A DNA stretch of 16,192 nt from DASZZY01 sp036260395 (GCA_036260395.1 DASZZY010000076.1:1-16192), one strand, 5' to 3'; positions 5,761 to 13,555 are shown, counted from the stretch's first letter. Numbers and translations: made by a program. Notes: a model not told the origin generated them from the letters alone.

Positions 5761-7272
5761 TCACTTCGCCACCGAGGCCCGGAGCTCCTTCTTGAGGACC
5801 TTCCCGATCGGGCTCTTCGGCAGCGACGGCGTGAACCGGATCTCCTTCGGCCGCTTGTACTTGGCCAGCCGCTCCCCCGCGAACGCCAGCAGCTCCTCCT
5901 CGCTGGGCTCGGCGCCCGGCGCCCTGACCACGAAGGCGACGACCTCCTCGCCCATCGTCCGGTCCGGCCGGCCCACGACCGCGGCTTCCGCCACGCCCGG
6001 GTGCTCGAGGAGCACGTCCTCGACGTCGCGGGGATAGACGTTGAACCCGCCGCGGATGACCAGGTCCTTCTTCCGGTCGGTGACGAACAGGTACCCATCG
6101 TCGTCGAGGTACCCCATGTCGCCGGTATGGAGCCAGCCGTGTCGGAGCGCGTCGCGGCTGACGTCGGGGAGGTTGTGGTAGCCCCGCATGACGCCCGGGC
6201 TGCGGGCGCAGATCTCGCCCACCTGGCCCCGGGGAAGTTCGGCGTGGCCGTCGTCCTCGATGCGGACCTCGACACCGGGGAGCGGGGGCCCGGTCGATCC
6301 GGCCTTCTTCGGCAGGCCGGGTCGCATCAGCGCGATGGCCGGGGCGGCCTCGGTCTGGCCGTATCCCTCGAGCACCTCGCAGTCGAACTTCTTCTCGAAG
6401 GCCTCGGCCAGCTCGATGGGGACCGGCGCGGCCGAGGCGAACACCGTCCGGAGCGACGAGGTGTCGTACTCGTCCGCGCCGGGGTGATGCAGGAGCAGCG
6501 TCATCATCGTCGGCACCAGCGGCAGGTACTCGACGCGGTGGTCCTGGATGGCCTGGAGCGTGGCGTCCGGCGTGAACCACTCGAGCAGCACGCCGCGGCC
6601 GCCCAGGACCTGGCCCACCACCGCCACGATCATCCCGAACAGGTGGGCGACCGGGAGCGCCACGAGCGACATGATCCCCGGGCGGAGCTGGATGGCATCG
6701 GTGAGCGTGACCGCGTTCCAGTGGATGTTGCCGTGCGAGAGCTCCACGCCCTTGGGCGTCCCGGTGGTCCCGCCCGTGTACATGATCACCGCCAGGTCAT
6801 CCTCGGCCCGCTCGACGATGTCGAACGTCGGCGGCCGGGCCGCGACCAGCTCGGACCAGGGCCGCGCCCCCTCGGGCACCGGCTCGCCCACCACGACCAG
6901 CAGCGGCGGGTCCTCCAGGCCCTCGATGGCTTCGCGCACCTTGTCCAGGAACAGCGGCCCGGTGACCAGGACCTTCGGGCGGCAGTCCTCGAGGATGTGC
7001 CGGATCTCTCCGGGGGCCAGCAGGAAGACCACGGGGACGACGACGGCGCCGGCCGCCAGCGTGCCCCCGTAGGCGTGGAACACCTCCAGGGCGTTGGGCA
7101 GCATCACCGCCACGCGCTGCCCCGGCCCCACGCCCAGCGACCGCAGCGCGCCCGCGAACCGGTTGGCCTCGGCGAGCGCCTCGGCGTTCGTGTGCCAGCG
7201 CCCCTGGAAGGAGAACGCGTCGTACTCCCCGTACCGCTCGACGTTCTCCTCCGCCAGCGAGGCCAGGTTCAT
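5761..7272 (-). CDS. long-chain fatty-acid--CoA ligase (ANL superfamily)
   Basis: A 503-residue AMP-forming acyl-CoA synthetase; it adenylates a carboxylic acid and transfers the acyl group to CoA in the cytoplasm. Core motifs are complete: P-loop YTGGTTGTPKG (165-175), LPVAHLFGM (206-214), GYGQTE (303-308), GWLHTGD (379-385), then DRKKD and IRGGFNVYP (406-414), and the catalytic lysine K491 in SPIGKVLKKELR. The length and the RGGFNVYPRDVED hinge fit the fadD-type long/medium-chain group, but the chain length accepted cannot be read. ATG 7272 has a good Shine-Dalgarno (GGGAGGAG, 5 nt upstream) and a possible -10 at 7302-7307. The fused acyl-CoA dehydrogenase 2 kb away could take the next step, but it is in another transcription unit. 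Confidence 0.93.
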   Translation of the reverse strand: MNLASLAEENVERYGEYDAFSFQGRWHTNAEALAEANRFAGALRSLGVGPGQRVAVMLPNALEVFHAYGGTLAAGAVVVPVVFLLAPGEIRHILEDCRPKVLVTGPLFLDKVREAIEGLEDPPLLVVVGEPVPEGARPWSELVAARPPTFDIVERAEDDLAVIMYTGGTTGTPKGVELSHGNIHWNAVTLTDAIQLRPGIMSLVALPVAHLFGMIVAVVGQVLGGRGVLLEWFTPDATLQAIQDHRVEYLPLVPTMMTLLLHHPGADEYDTSSLRTVFASAAPVPIELAEAFEKKFDCEVLEGYGQTEAAPAIALMRPGLPKKAGSTGPPLPGVEVRIEDDGHAELPRGQVGEICARSPGVMRGYHNLPDVSRDALRHGWLHTGDMGYLDDDGYLFVTDRKKDLVIRGGFNVYPRDVEDVLLEHPGVAEAAVVGRPDRTMGEEVVAFVVRAPGAEPSEEELLAFAGERLAKYKRPKEIRFTPSLPKSPIGKVLKKELRASVAK

Positions 7273-7301
7273 CGTGGCTCCTCCCCGAGCGTCCGCGCCG
7301 G

Positions 7302-7307
7302 AGTCTA
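7302..7307 (-). promoter_or_regulatory. possible -10 of the acyl-CoA ligase gene
   Basis: TAGACT on the minus strand lies 29 nt upstream of ATG 7272. It would give a leader of about 22 nt that contains the GGGAGGAG ribosome-binding site. No -35 is clear. In the same divergent gap GCCAGgCTGGC (7327-7337) is a perfect 5-bp inverted repeat that could be an operator. Confidence 0.3.
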
Positions 7308-7354
7308 GGCAGCCCGCCCGCCGACGGCCAGGCTGGCATGGGAGAATCGCCGCC

Positions 7355-7789
7355 GTGCGATCCGTCGACGCCCGTCCGCGGGCCGGCCCCGGGCCCCGGA
7401 TCGTGGCCGGGGCGGCCGGCGTTGGGCTGGTCGGGTCCGGGGCCTGGGCCTTCCTGTTCCCGGGCTCGTTCTACGAGACGCTGGCGACCTTCCCGCCGCC
7501 GAACGTGCACCTCCTGCGCGACATCGGCGCGTTCCTCATCGGGCTGGGCGCGGTGCTGGTGTTCTCGCTGGCGTGGTCCGACGCCCTGCTGGCCGGGCTC
7601 GCCGGCGTGGCGGTCGGATCGGCCCTCCATCTGGTCAGCCACGTCGTCGACCTCGATCGGGGCGGGAGCCCGGTCCGCGACCTGGTCCTCCTGTCGCTGC
7701 TGACGGCGGCGCTCGCCGGCGGCGCGGCGCTCCGCTGGGGAGAGCTCCGCCAGCGGGACGCCCGCCAGGTCGGCGACGGAGGCCCGTGA
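7355..7789 (+). CDS. four-helix integral membrane protein, unknown function
   Basis: A 144-residue protein whose function I do not recognise. Four hydrophobic segments are visible: about 15-37 (VAGAAGVGLVGSGAWAFLF), 53-74 (LLRDIGAFLIGLGAVLVFSL), 76-98 (ALLAGLAGVAVGSALHLVSHVV) and 107-127 (LVLLSLLTAALAGGAAL). Polar residues within or near the membrane include the LRDIGAF motif after PPPNVHL and the H-L-V-S-H-V-V-D stretch of helix 3; the His pair could bind a metal or cofactor. GTG 7355 is chosen because upstream sequence is divergent-promoter DNA; GGGAG lies 10 nt before it and GAGAAT 7 nt before it. Its TGA overlaps the next start (GTGA), so it is co-translated with the SDR gene. Confidence 0.75.
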   Translation: MRSVDARPRAGPGPRIVAGAAGVGLVGSGAWAFLFPGSFYETLATFPPPNVHLLRDIGAFLIGLGAVLVFSLAWSDALLAGLAGVAVGSALHLVSHVVDLDRGGSPVRDLVLLSLLTAALAGGAALRWGELRQRDARQVGDGGP

Positions 7790-8733
7790 GGGTCTTCGTC
7801 GCGGGGGGAACCGGCGACATCGGCCGCCCGGTCCTGCGCCGGCTGGCGGCGCGTGGGCATCGGGTGACGGCCACGACGCGCGACCCCGCGAGGGCCCCGG
7901 TGCTGGAGGGTCTGGGGGCCGAGCCCGTCGTGCTCGACGCGCTCGACCGCGACGCCGTCCGGCGGGCGGTGTCGGAGGCTCGCCCGGAGGCGGTCCTCGA
8001 CCTCCTCACGGCCCTGCCCCGCAACGGCCCGACGCGCGCGTCGCATCTGCGGGCGACCAACCGCGTCCGCGCCGTGGGCGCCCCCTTCCTGGCGGCCGCG
8101 GCGGCGGAGTCCGGCGCGCGGGTGCTCGTCGGCGAGTCGATCATCTTCGCCTACGGGTACGGCGATCGAGGGCCGGCCCCGTTGACGGAGGCCGACCGGG
8201 TCGCCGACCCGCAGGCGGAGCACCCATCGGTGCGCGAGGCCCTCCGGGCTCTGGCGGCCAAGGAGCGGGCGATCCGGGAGGCCGGTCCGGCGAGCGTGGT
8301 CCTCCGGTACGGGGTGTTCTACGGCCCGACCGCAGGGGGCACCGGCTTCATGCTGCGGATGCTCCGCCGGCGGCTGCTCGGGCTCCCGGGTGGCGGGCGG
8401 GGGGTGGCGTCGTGGATCCACCTGGAGGACGCCGCGGAGGCCACCGTGGCCGCGATGGAGCGCGGGGAGCCTGGCACGTTCAACGTCGTCGACGACGAGC
8501 CGGTCACGTTCCGGGCGTTCATCGAGGAGCTGGCCCGGCTGGCCGGCGCGCCGCCGCCGTACCCGGTCCCCGCCTGGCTGGCCCGCCCGATGTTCCCGTA
8601 CCCCGCGCTCTTCATGTCGCGGATGCGGCTCCCGGTATCGAACCAGAAGGCTCGGGAAGACCTCGGCTGGCTCCCGGCGTTCCCGACCTACCGCGAGGGC
8701 CTGGCGGACGTCGTGGCCGCGGTGCGAGCGTAG
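7786..8733 (+). CDS. extended SDR: NAD(P)-dependent epimerase/dehydratase-like
   Basis: A 315-residue protein with an N-terminal Rossmann fold: VFVAGGTGDIGRPVLRRL with the GxxGxxG loop at 7-13. Next come LDALDRDAVRRAV, the strand VLVGESIIFAYG, and RYGVFYGP in the position of the RxxNVYGP-like motif. SWIHLEDAAEAT and the C-terminal substrate domain TFNVVDDEPVTFRAFIEEL follow. The usual Tyr-x3-Lys pair is not evident: the helix reads EALRALAAKERAI, with the Lys but no Tyr four residues before it. It may therefore be an atypical SDR or act as a binding or regulatory protein. The GTG start overlaps the stop of the membrane-protein gene by 4 bases. The substrate cannot be predicted. Confidence 0.85.
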   Translation: MRVFVAGGTGDIGRPVLRRLAARGHRVTATTRDPARAPVLEGLGAEPVVLDALDRDAVRRAVSEARPEAVLDLLTALPRNGPTRASHLRATNRVRAVGAPFLAAAAAESGARVLVGESIIFAYGYGDRGPAPLTEADRVADPQAEHPSVREALRALAAKERAIREAGPASVVLRYGVFYGPTAGGTGFMLRMLRRRLLGLPGGGRGVASWIHLEDAAEATVAAMERGEPGTFNVVDDEPVTFRAFIEELARLAGAPPPYPVPAWLARPMFPYPALFMSRMRLPVSNQKAREDLGWLPAFPTYREGLADVVAAVRA

Positions 8734-8740
8734 GTCGCGG

Positions 8741-9121
8741 GTGGAGCCCTTCGCCGCGCCGGAGCGGGGACGAGGCGTCAGGAACGTCCTCCTGGCCGCG
8801 ATCCTGTCCGCGGCGATCACCGGAACGATCTACGTCGTCACTCGGGACGGCGACCGCCCCCCGCCCGCGCCTCCGCCGGAAGACGTGGCGCCGGTGGTGC
8901 CCGAGAACGGCGCCACGCCCCCGGCACCGCCCGGACACGACGGGCCTCGGTCCGAACGGCAGCTCCAGCAGGTCCTGCGGCAGCTCCGGGAGCAGCTGGC
9001 CGAGCTGCGGGCGGAGCTGCGCGCCGAGCAGGACCCGGCGGTCCGCGACGCGCTCCGGGCGCAGATCCGGGCGCTCCAGGAGGCCATCCGCCAGGTCCGG
9101 CAGCAGATCGCCGCCGGCTGA
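8741..9121 (+). CDS. membrane-anchored coiled-coil protein, unknown function
   Basis: A 126-residue protein of unrecognised family. Residues 1-14 are charged; about 15-34 is one hydrophobic segment (NVLLAAILSAAITGTIYVV) that could be an uncleaved anchor. Residues 37-70 are a Pro-rich, low-complexity linker, and 70-125 is a strongly predicted coiled coil (RQLREQLAELRAELRAEQ, then LRAQIRALQEAIRQVRQQI). The topology suggests a helical domain outside the membrane for protein contact. It starts 7 nt after the SDR stop and so belongs to the same transcript. GTG 8741 has only a weak GCGG-type site before it. It converges with the fused dehydrogenase, 9 nt from its stop, with no terminator between. 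Confidence 0.7.
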   Translation: MEPFAAPERGRGVRNVLLAAILSAAITGTIYVVTRDGDRPPPAPPPEDVAPVVPENGATPPAPPGHDGPRSERQLQQVLRQLREQLAELRAELRAEQDPAVRDALRAQIRALQEAIRQVRQQIAAG

Positions 9122-9130
9122 CGCGCCGCC

Positions 9131-11479
9131 TCAGAGGCCGTAGGTTCGGCCGATGATCTCCTTCATGATCTCCGTCGTCCCGCCGCCGATCGGGCCGAGA
9201 CGGGCGTCTCGCCAGGCGCGCTGGACCGGGAACTCCATCATGTAGCCGTACCCGCCGTGGACCTGGAGGGCCTCGTCCGCCACCCGCCAGTCCAGCTCGC
9301 ACGCCAGCCACTTGGCCATCGAGACCTCCCGGACGGGATCCTCGCCGGCCACCACCTTCCGAAGCGCGTGGTAGGTGAGCGACCGGGCGGCCTCGATCTC
9401 CGTGGCCAGGTCCGCGAACCGGTGGCGCCACACCTGGAACCGCCCCACCGGGCGGCCGAAGGCGTGGCGCTCCTCGGCGTAGCGGCGGGCCAGCGCCAGC
9501 GTCAGCTCGGCGGCGGCCACGGCGGAGAGCGCCATCACCAGCCGCTCCCACTGGAAGTTCTCCATGATGTGGAAGAAGCCCTGCCCTTCCTCCCCCAGCA
9601 GGTGATCGGAGCGGACGCGCACCGTGTCGAACGAGAGCTCCCCGGTATGTGAGGTGCGCCATCCGACGGTCTCCATCCGCCGGGCCGAGAAACCGGCGGC
9701 ACCTCGCTCGACCACGAACAGCGAGATGCCCCGGTACCGGTCACCGGGCTCGGCGTCCGTGCGGGCCGCGACGATCACGTAGTCGGCGATCGGGCCGTTG
9801 GTGATGAACGTCTTCGTCCCGGTCAGTAGCCAGTCCCTGCCGTCGCGGACGGCGCGGGTCGCGATCCCGCCGACGTCGGAGCCGGCCTCCGGTTCGGTGA
9901 CCGCCAGCGCGCCGATGGCCTGGCCGGCGACGGACGGGACCAGCCACCGCCGCCGCTGCTCCTCCGTCCCGAAGCGGTAGACGTAGTACGACGCCAGGTC
10001 CTTCTGCGCGCCGAGCGCCGCGGCCACGCCGCCGGCGCCGCAGCGGACCAGCTCCTCGGTGATCACGGCGTCGGCCACCAGATCGGGGCCCGTCCCCCCG
10101 TACGCCTCGTCGTACTTCGCGCCGAAGAGCCCCATGTGCCCGGCCTCGCCGAACACCTCGCGGACCGGGAAGTCGCCGGCGCGCTCCCAGTCCTCGGCGT
10201 GCGGCGCGAGCCGCCGCTCGACGAACCCCCGGACCGCCGACCGCAGGTCCTGGTGCTCGTCGGTGAACAGCCCCCGGCGGCGGATCGCCGCGAACCGGGG
10301 GGCCACGCGAGCGGGGCCCGGGTCGACACGGGGCGCGTCCATGGTCCGCGAGATGACCTCCCGCATCACCTCGTCGGTCCCGCCCCCGATCCGCAGCAGC
10401 CGGGCGTCGCGCCAGGCGCGCTCCACCCACATCTCCGTCGAGTACCCGGCCCCGCCGTGGATCTGGAGGCAGGCGTCGATGGCCCGGTTCACCACGAGCC
10501 CGGAGTGCAGCTTCACCATGGAGATGTCCCGGACCGGGTACTCGCCGCGTTCCCAGGCCAGCGCGGTGTCGTAGACCAGCTGGCGCGCGGCTTCGAGCTC
10601 GGTGGCGATCTCGGCGAAGCGGTGTCGGATCGCCTGGAAGGTCCCGATCGGGCGGCCGAACGCCTTCCGCTCCCGGGCGTAGTGGAGCGTCCGCTCGAAC
10701 GCCGCCCACGCGCCCGCGATCGAGCCCGCGGCCCCGATGAGCCGCTCGCCCTGGAGCTCCCACATGATCTGGGGGAATCCCTGCCCCTCGGTGCCCAGCA
10801 GGGCCGACGCCGGCACGCGAACCTCGTCGAGCACGATCTCCGCCGTGTCCGAAGAGCGCATGCCGAGCTTGTCCAGCGTCCGGGACACCTGGAATCCCGG
10901 CACGTCGGTGTCAACCAGGAACAGGCTGAATCCCTCGTAGCCCGCGCCCGGGTCGGTTCGGGCCACCAGGAGGCAGAAGTCCGCCCGCCGGCCGTTGGTG
11001 ATGAAGGTCTTCCGGCCGGTGATGGCCCACCCATCTCCGTCGCGCCACGCCGTGGTCCGGATCGCGGCGACGTCCGACCCGGCATCCGGCTCGGAGATGC
11101 CGAGGCACGCGATCCGCTCGCCGCGGATCGCTGGGGCCAGGTAGCGCTCCTTCTGGTCGTCGGTCCCGAACCGGAGGATCGGCGGCGTCGCCATCTCGGT
11201 CTGGACGGCGATGGCCATGCCCACGCCGCCGGAGCCGATCCGGCTCAGCTCCTCGGCCAGCACGATGGCGTGGCCCCAGTCCCCGCCCTGGCCGCCGTAC
11301 TCGGGGGGATACCGCAGCCCCAGGAGGCCGAGGTCGCCCAGGCGCTTGAACACCCAGTTCGGGAACTCGCCCTCGCGCTCCCAGTCGTCGGCGTGCGGGG
11401 CGAGCTCGGAGGCCACCAGCCGGCGCACCGAGGCCCGCAGCGCCTCGTGCTCCTCCGTGAACAGCGGGTGGAGGCTCAC
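9131..11479 (-). CDS. tandem (fused) acyl-CoA dehydrogenase
   Basis: A 782-residue protein made of two complete acyl-CoA dehydrogenase units, about 5-380 and 404-780, joined by a Pro/Arg-rich linker (381-403). Each unit has the helical N-domain (LFTEEHEALRASVRRLV; LFTDEHQDLRSAVRGFV), the FAD/substrate strand motif (CLGISEPDAGSD; ALAVTEPEAGSD), TFITNG, the FGRPIG/FGRPVG block and the C-terminal HGGAGY/HGGYGY with IGGGT. The Glu of MCAD-type enzymes (YEGT) is Gly in both units. Each unit instead has Glu in the ER(L) position of isovaleryl- and long-chain types (E245 in LQGERLIG, E645 in FQWERLVM), so both may be active. Fused FadE proteins are known in actinobacterial sterol side-chain oxidation (FadE34/ChsE3); the substrate here is unknown. 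GTG 11479 overlaps a short leader ORF. Confidence 0.93.
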   Translation of the reverse strand: MSLHPLFTEEHEALRASVRRLVASELAPHADDWEREGEFPNWVFKRLGDLGLLGLRYPPEYGGQGGDWGHAIVLAEELSRIGSGGVGMAIAVQTEMATPPILRFGTDDQKERYLAPAIRGERIACLGISEPDAGSDVAAIRTTAWRDGDGWAITGRKTFITNGRRADFCLLVARTDPGAGYEGFSLFLVDTDVPGFQVSRTLDKLGMRSSDTAEIVLDEVRVPASALLGTEGQGFPQIMWELQGERLIGAAGSIAGAWAAFERTLHYARERKAFGRPIGTFQAIRHRFAEIATELEAARQLVYDTALAWERGEYPVRDISMVKLHSGLVVNRAIDACLQIHGGAGYSTEMWVERAWRDARLLRIGGGTDEVMREVISRTMDAPRVDPGPARVAPRFAAIRRRGLFTDEHQDLRSAVRGFVERRLAPHAEDWERAGDFPVREVFGEAGHMGLFGAKYDEAYGGTGPDLVADAVITEELVRCGAGGVAAALGAQKDLASYYVYRFGTEEQRRRWLVPSVAGQAIGALAVTEPEAGSDVGGIATRAVRDGRDWLLTGTKTFITNGPIADYVIVAARTDAEPGDRYRGISLFVVERGAAGFSARRMETVGWRTSHTGELSFDTVRVRSDHLLGEEGQGFFHIMENFQWERLVMALSAVAAAELTLALARRYAEERHAFGRPVGRFQVWRHRFADLATEIEAARSLTYHALRKVVAGEDPVREVSMAKWLACELDWRVADEALQVHGGYGYMMEFPVQRAWRDARLGPIGGGTTEIMKEIIGRTYGL

Positions 11480-11526
11480 GGAGATCCGAGCAGGAGGGGG
11501 CCGGCGCTCTGGCCGTCCAGGTTCAC
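11476..11526 (-). CDS. putative 16-residue leader ORF before the acyl-CoA dehydrogenase
   Basis: GTG 11526 opens a 16-codon frame (MNLDGQSAGPLLLGSP) that ends in TGA at 11478-11476. That TGA overlaps the dehydrogenase start GTG 11479 as GTGA. TAAACT (11538-11533) ends 6 nt before GTG 11526, the spacing expected for leaderless initiation. The dehydrogenase start itself has no Shine-Dalgarno, so coupling through this ORF would explain how ribosomes reach it. No amino-acid run suggests attenuation. The alternative is that the frame is a chance opening and the dehydrogenase starts elsewhere. Confidence 0.4.
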   Translation of the reverse strand: MNLDGQSAGPLLLGSP

Positions 11527-11532
11527 GGCGCG

Positions 11533-11538
11533 AGTTTA
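11533..11538 (-). promoter_or_regulatory. -10 element for the dehydrogenase transcript
   Basis: TAAACT on the minus strand, a TANNNT match, with the leader-ORF GTG 7 nt downstream as the predicted first nucleotide. No good -35 is seen at 16-18 nt. Confidence 0.4.
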
Positions 11539-11604
11539 CCGCCGGGTAGGTTCCGCGAGCGCCGGACGCACGGCGACGCTGTCGCGGACGGACCGCCGAG
11601 TCGG

Positions 11605-11610
11605 TATGTT
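11605..11610 (+). promoter_or_regulatory. possible -10 of the cNMP-fold/flavoprotein operon
   Basis: TATGTT ends 9 nt before GTG 11620, giving a nearly leaderless mRNA; no -35 is obvious. It shares the 93-bp divergent gap with the dehydrogenase promoter. Confidence 0.35.
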
Positions 11611-11619
11611 GGGTCAGCC

Positions 11620-12042
11620 GTGGCCAATCGGGGCGAGATCGTCGACCTGCTGTCGGGCATGGCGCTGTTCGCCGACCTCGCGCGCCCGCAGCTCGAGGGC
11701 GTGGCCCACACGCTCGACGAGGAGTCCTTCGCCGAGGGACAGCGGATCCTGCGGCAGGGCTTCACCGGCTCGAACTTCTACGTCATCGTGGACGGCGAGG
11801 CCGCGATCCGCATCGACGGCCAGGACCGCGCCAAGCTGGCCCGCGGGGACTTCTTCGGCGAGGTCTCCGTGCTCCTGGGCACGCCGCCCACCGCCGACGT
11901 GGTCGCGCTGCGGACGCTCCGCTGCCTGACGCTCGCCGGACCCGACGTCGAGGCCTTCCTGCTGGCCTATCCGCGCGTCATGTTCCGGATGCTCCAGGCC
12001 GAGGCTCGGCGCCTGCAGGCGACGATCCAGTGGCAGAGCTAG
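11620..12042 (+). CDS. stand-alone cyclic-nucleotide-binding-fold protein
   Basis: A 140-residue protein that is one cNMP-binding domain with no output domain. Residues 14-30 give the leading helix (MALFADLARPQLEGVAHTL); 35-105 form the beta-roll with VDGEAAIRI, then RGDFFGEVSVLLGTPPTADV; 108-135 is the closing helix. In ligand-binding members the phosphate cassette reads roughly FGE(x)aLL-x-G-x-PR-x-A-t-V. Here G80-E81 are kept but the Arg position is Pro (P90), so binding of cAMP or cGMP is doubtful or altered. The gene overlaps the following flavoprotein by 13 bases, which implies tight coupling; related domains also occur fused to thioredoxin-reductase-like enzymes. It starts at GTG 11620 and has no DNA-binding motif. 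Confidence 0.85.
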   Translation: MANRGEIVDLLSGMALFADLARPQLEGVAHTLDEESFAEGQRILRQGFTGSNFYVIVDGEAAIRIDGQDRAKLARGDFFGEVSVLLGTPPTADVVALRTLRCLTLAGPDVEAFLLAYPRVMFRMLQAEARRLQATIQWQS

Positions 12043-13532
12043 CGGAGCAGCCGTTCCCGCCGGGGGAGTACCCCGTCGTGGTGGTGGGGACCGGCGCGGG
12101 GGGCCTCCAGGTGAGCTACGCGTTGTCCCGGCTCGGGGTGCGCCACGCGCTGCTCTCGGCCGACGCGGAGCCGGCCGGCATGTTCCGGCGGTTCCCGTTC
12201 TTCCAGCGCCTCATCACCTGGACCAAGCCGTACGCCCCCGCGGAGCGGGACACCCGCGAGTTCGAGTGGTTCGACTGGAACAGCCCGATCGGCGAGGAGC
12301 CCACCCACCGGGGGCTGGTGGCGGAGTTCATGGACGGGACCTCCTACTTCCCCTCCCGGGCGGAGATGCAGGCCGGCATCGAGGCCTTCGCCGACCGGGC
12401 CGGGATCCGGGCCCGGTACGGCTGCACCTGGGAGGGGACCCGGCGCGAGGGCGACACGTTCGTCGTGCAGACCTCCGACGGCGAGTACCGGACGCAGGTG
12501 TTCGTCCCCGCCGTCGGGATGACCGCCCCGTGGAAGCCGGACAACATCCCGGGCATGGATGACGTCCCCCACTACGTGGACCTCGAGGAGCCAAAGCACT
12601 ACCAGGACAAGACCGTGTTCGTCATCGGCAAGCGGAACTCCGGGTTCGAGGTCGCCGACGGGCTCCTCCCGTGGGCCCGCCAGATCTACCTGGGCTCGCC
12701 GCGGCCGGCCCGGATCTCGATCCTCACCCACTCCACCGCGGCGGCCCGGGCCCGGTACATGCAGCCCTACGAGGACCACGTCCTGGGCGGGGGCGGCGTG
12801 TTCGTCCTCGACGTGGCCATCGAGCGCGTGGAGCGGACCGGCGATGGGTTCCGGATCCACGCCCGGGGGACCACGACGCCCGGGGAGTTCACGTTCGACG
12901 TCGACCACGCCATCGCGGCGACGGGCTTCACGACCCCGATGCGCGACCTGCCGGAGATCGGCGTCAGCACGTTCTACCAGGACCGGCTTCCGTCCCAGAC
13001 CGCGTTCTGGGAGAGCGCCGCCGTCCGGGGCATCTTCTTCGCCGGGTCGACCAGCCAGGGGTCGATCGGCCTCAAGAAATACGGGCGCCCGGGGGGCGGC
13101 GCCGCGGTCCACGGGTTCCGGTACAGCGCGCAAGTCATGGCCCGGCACATCGCCGAGGACCACCTGGGGATGGAGCTCCCCCGCCGGACGGTGCCGGCCG
13201 ACGAGGCCGTGGCGTACCTGGCCCGGGAGGCGGCCCACGCGCCGGAGCTCTACCACCAGCAGTCGTACCTGGCCCGGGTGCTCACGTTCGACCCCGGCCG
13301 CGGCATCGTGGACGAGGGCATCCTGCCGCTGGCCCACTTCGTGGACGCCTCGGGGCCCGACGCGGTGGCAGTGGCCATCGAGACCGACGACACGGGCGAC
13401 ATCCACCCGGCCGCGTACCTCCGCCGAGGGGGACGGGTCGAGGAGCGGATCCTCCCCGGCCACCCGCTGCTCGACTTCGAGACCGCGGAACACCGCGCCG
13501 AGCTCCGGGGTTTGCTGGAAGGGTACGTCTAG
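12030..13532 (+). CDS. FAD/NAD(P)-dependent oxidoreductase, YpdA/thioredoxin-reductase-like
   Basis: A 500-residue two-dinucleotide-fold flavoprotein. The FAD site is VVVVGTGAGGLQVSYALSRL (GxGxxG, 20-25). The second nucleotide site is VFVIGKRNSGFEVADGL, where G-K-R-N-S-G (200-205) replaces the usual GxGxSG and resembles the GGKNS loop of the bacillithiol-disulfide reductase YpdA. ATGF (297-300) and GIFFAGS (334-340) are the later FAD-contact motifs. No CxxC redox pair is present, so it is not a classical thioredoxin reductase. Residues about 385-500 form an extra C-terminal region I do not recognise. The GTG start lies 13 bases inside the cNMP-fold gene, and a CoA-binding protein follows 23 nt later. 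The operon suggests a redox role, perhaps on a low-molecular-weight thiol or CoA-linked substrate; this is inference. Confidence 0.85.
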   Translation: MAELAEQPFPPGEYPVVVVGTGAGGLQVSYALSRLGVRHALLSADAEPAGMFRRFPFFQRLITWTKPYAPAERDTREFEWFDWNSPIGEEPTHRGLVAEFMDGTSYFPSRAEMQAGIEAFADRAGIRARYGCTWEGTRREGDTFVVQTSDGEYRTQVFVPAVGMTAPWKPDNIPGMDDVPHYVDLEEPKHYQDKTVFVIGKRNSGFEVADGLLPWARQIYLGSPRPARISILTHSTAAARARYMQPYEDHVLGGGGVFVLDVAIERVERTGDGFRIHARGTTTPGEFTFDVDHAIAATGFTTPMRDLPEIGVSTFYQDRLPSQTAFWESAAVRGIFFAGSTSQGSIGLKKYGRPGGGAAVHGFRYSAQVMARHIAEDHLGMELPRRTVPADEAVAYLAREAAHAPELYHQQSYLARVLTFDPGRGIVDEGILPLAHFVDASGPDAVAVAIETDDTGDIHPAAYLRRGGRVEERILPGHPLLDFETAEHRAELRGLLEGYV

Positions 13533-13555
13533 GAAGAAGAAGAAGAGGAGGCACC

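Noticed and set aside
4510..7308. A 932-codon open frame on the plus strand, antisense to the M23 peptidase and acyl-CoA ligase genes
   Set aside because: Its product is His/Arg/Gly/Pro-rich with no recognisable motif. The opposite strand carries two proteins with full catalytic motifs. High GC makes stop codons rare in the mirror frame. The same applies to the long frames at 2862-4520 (+), 10136-11929 (+), 1160-2803 (+) and 12039-13493 (-).
7094..7354. An upstream extension of the four-helix membrane protein to 7094
   Set aside because: It would be antisense to the acyl-CoA ligase N-terminus and cross the divergent promoter gap; the added residues are Ser/Arg/Pro-rich.
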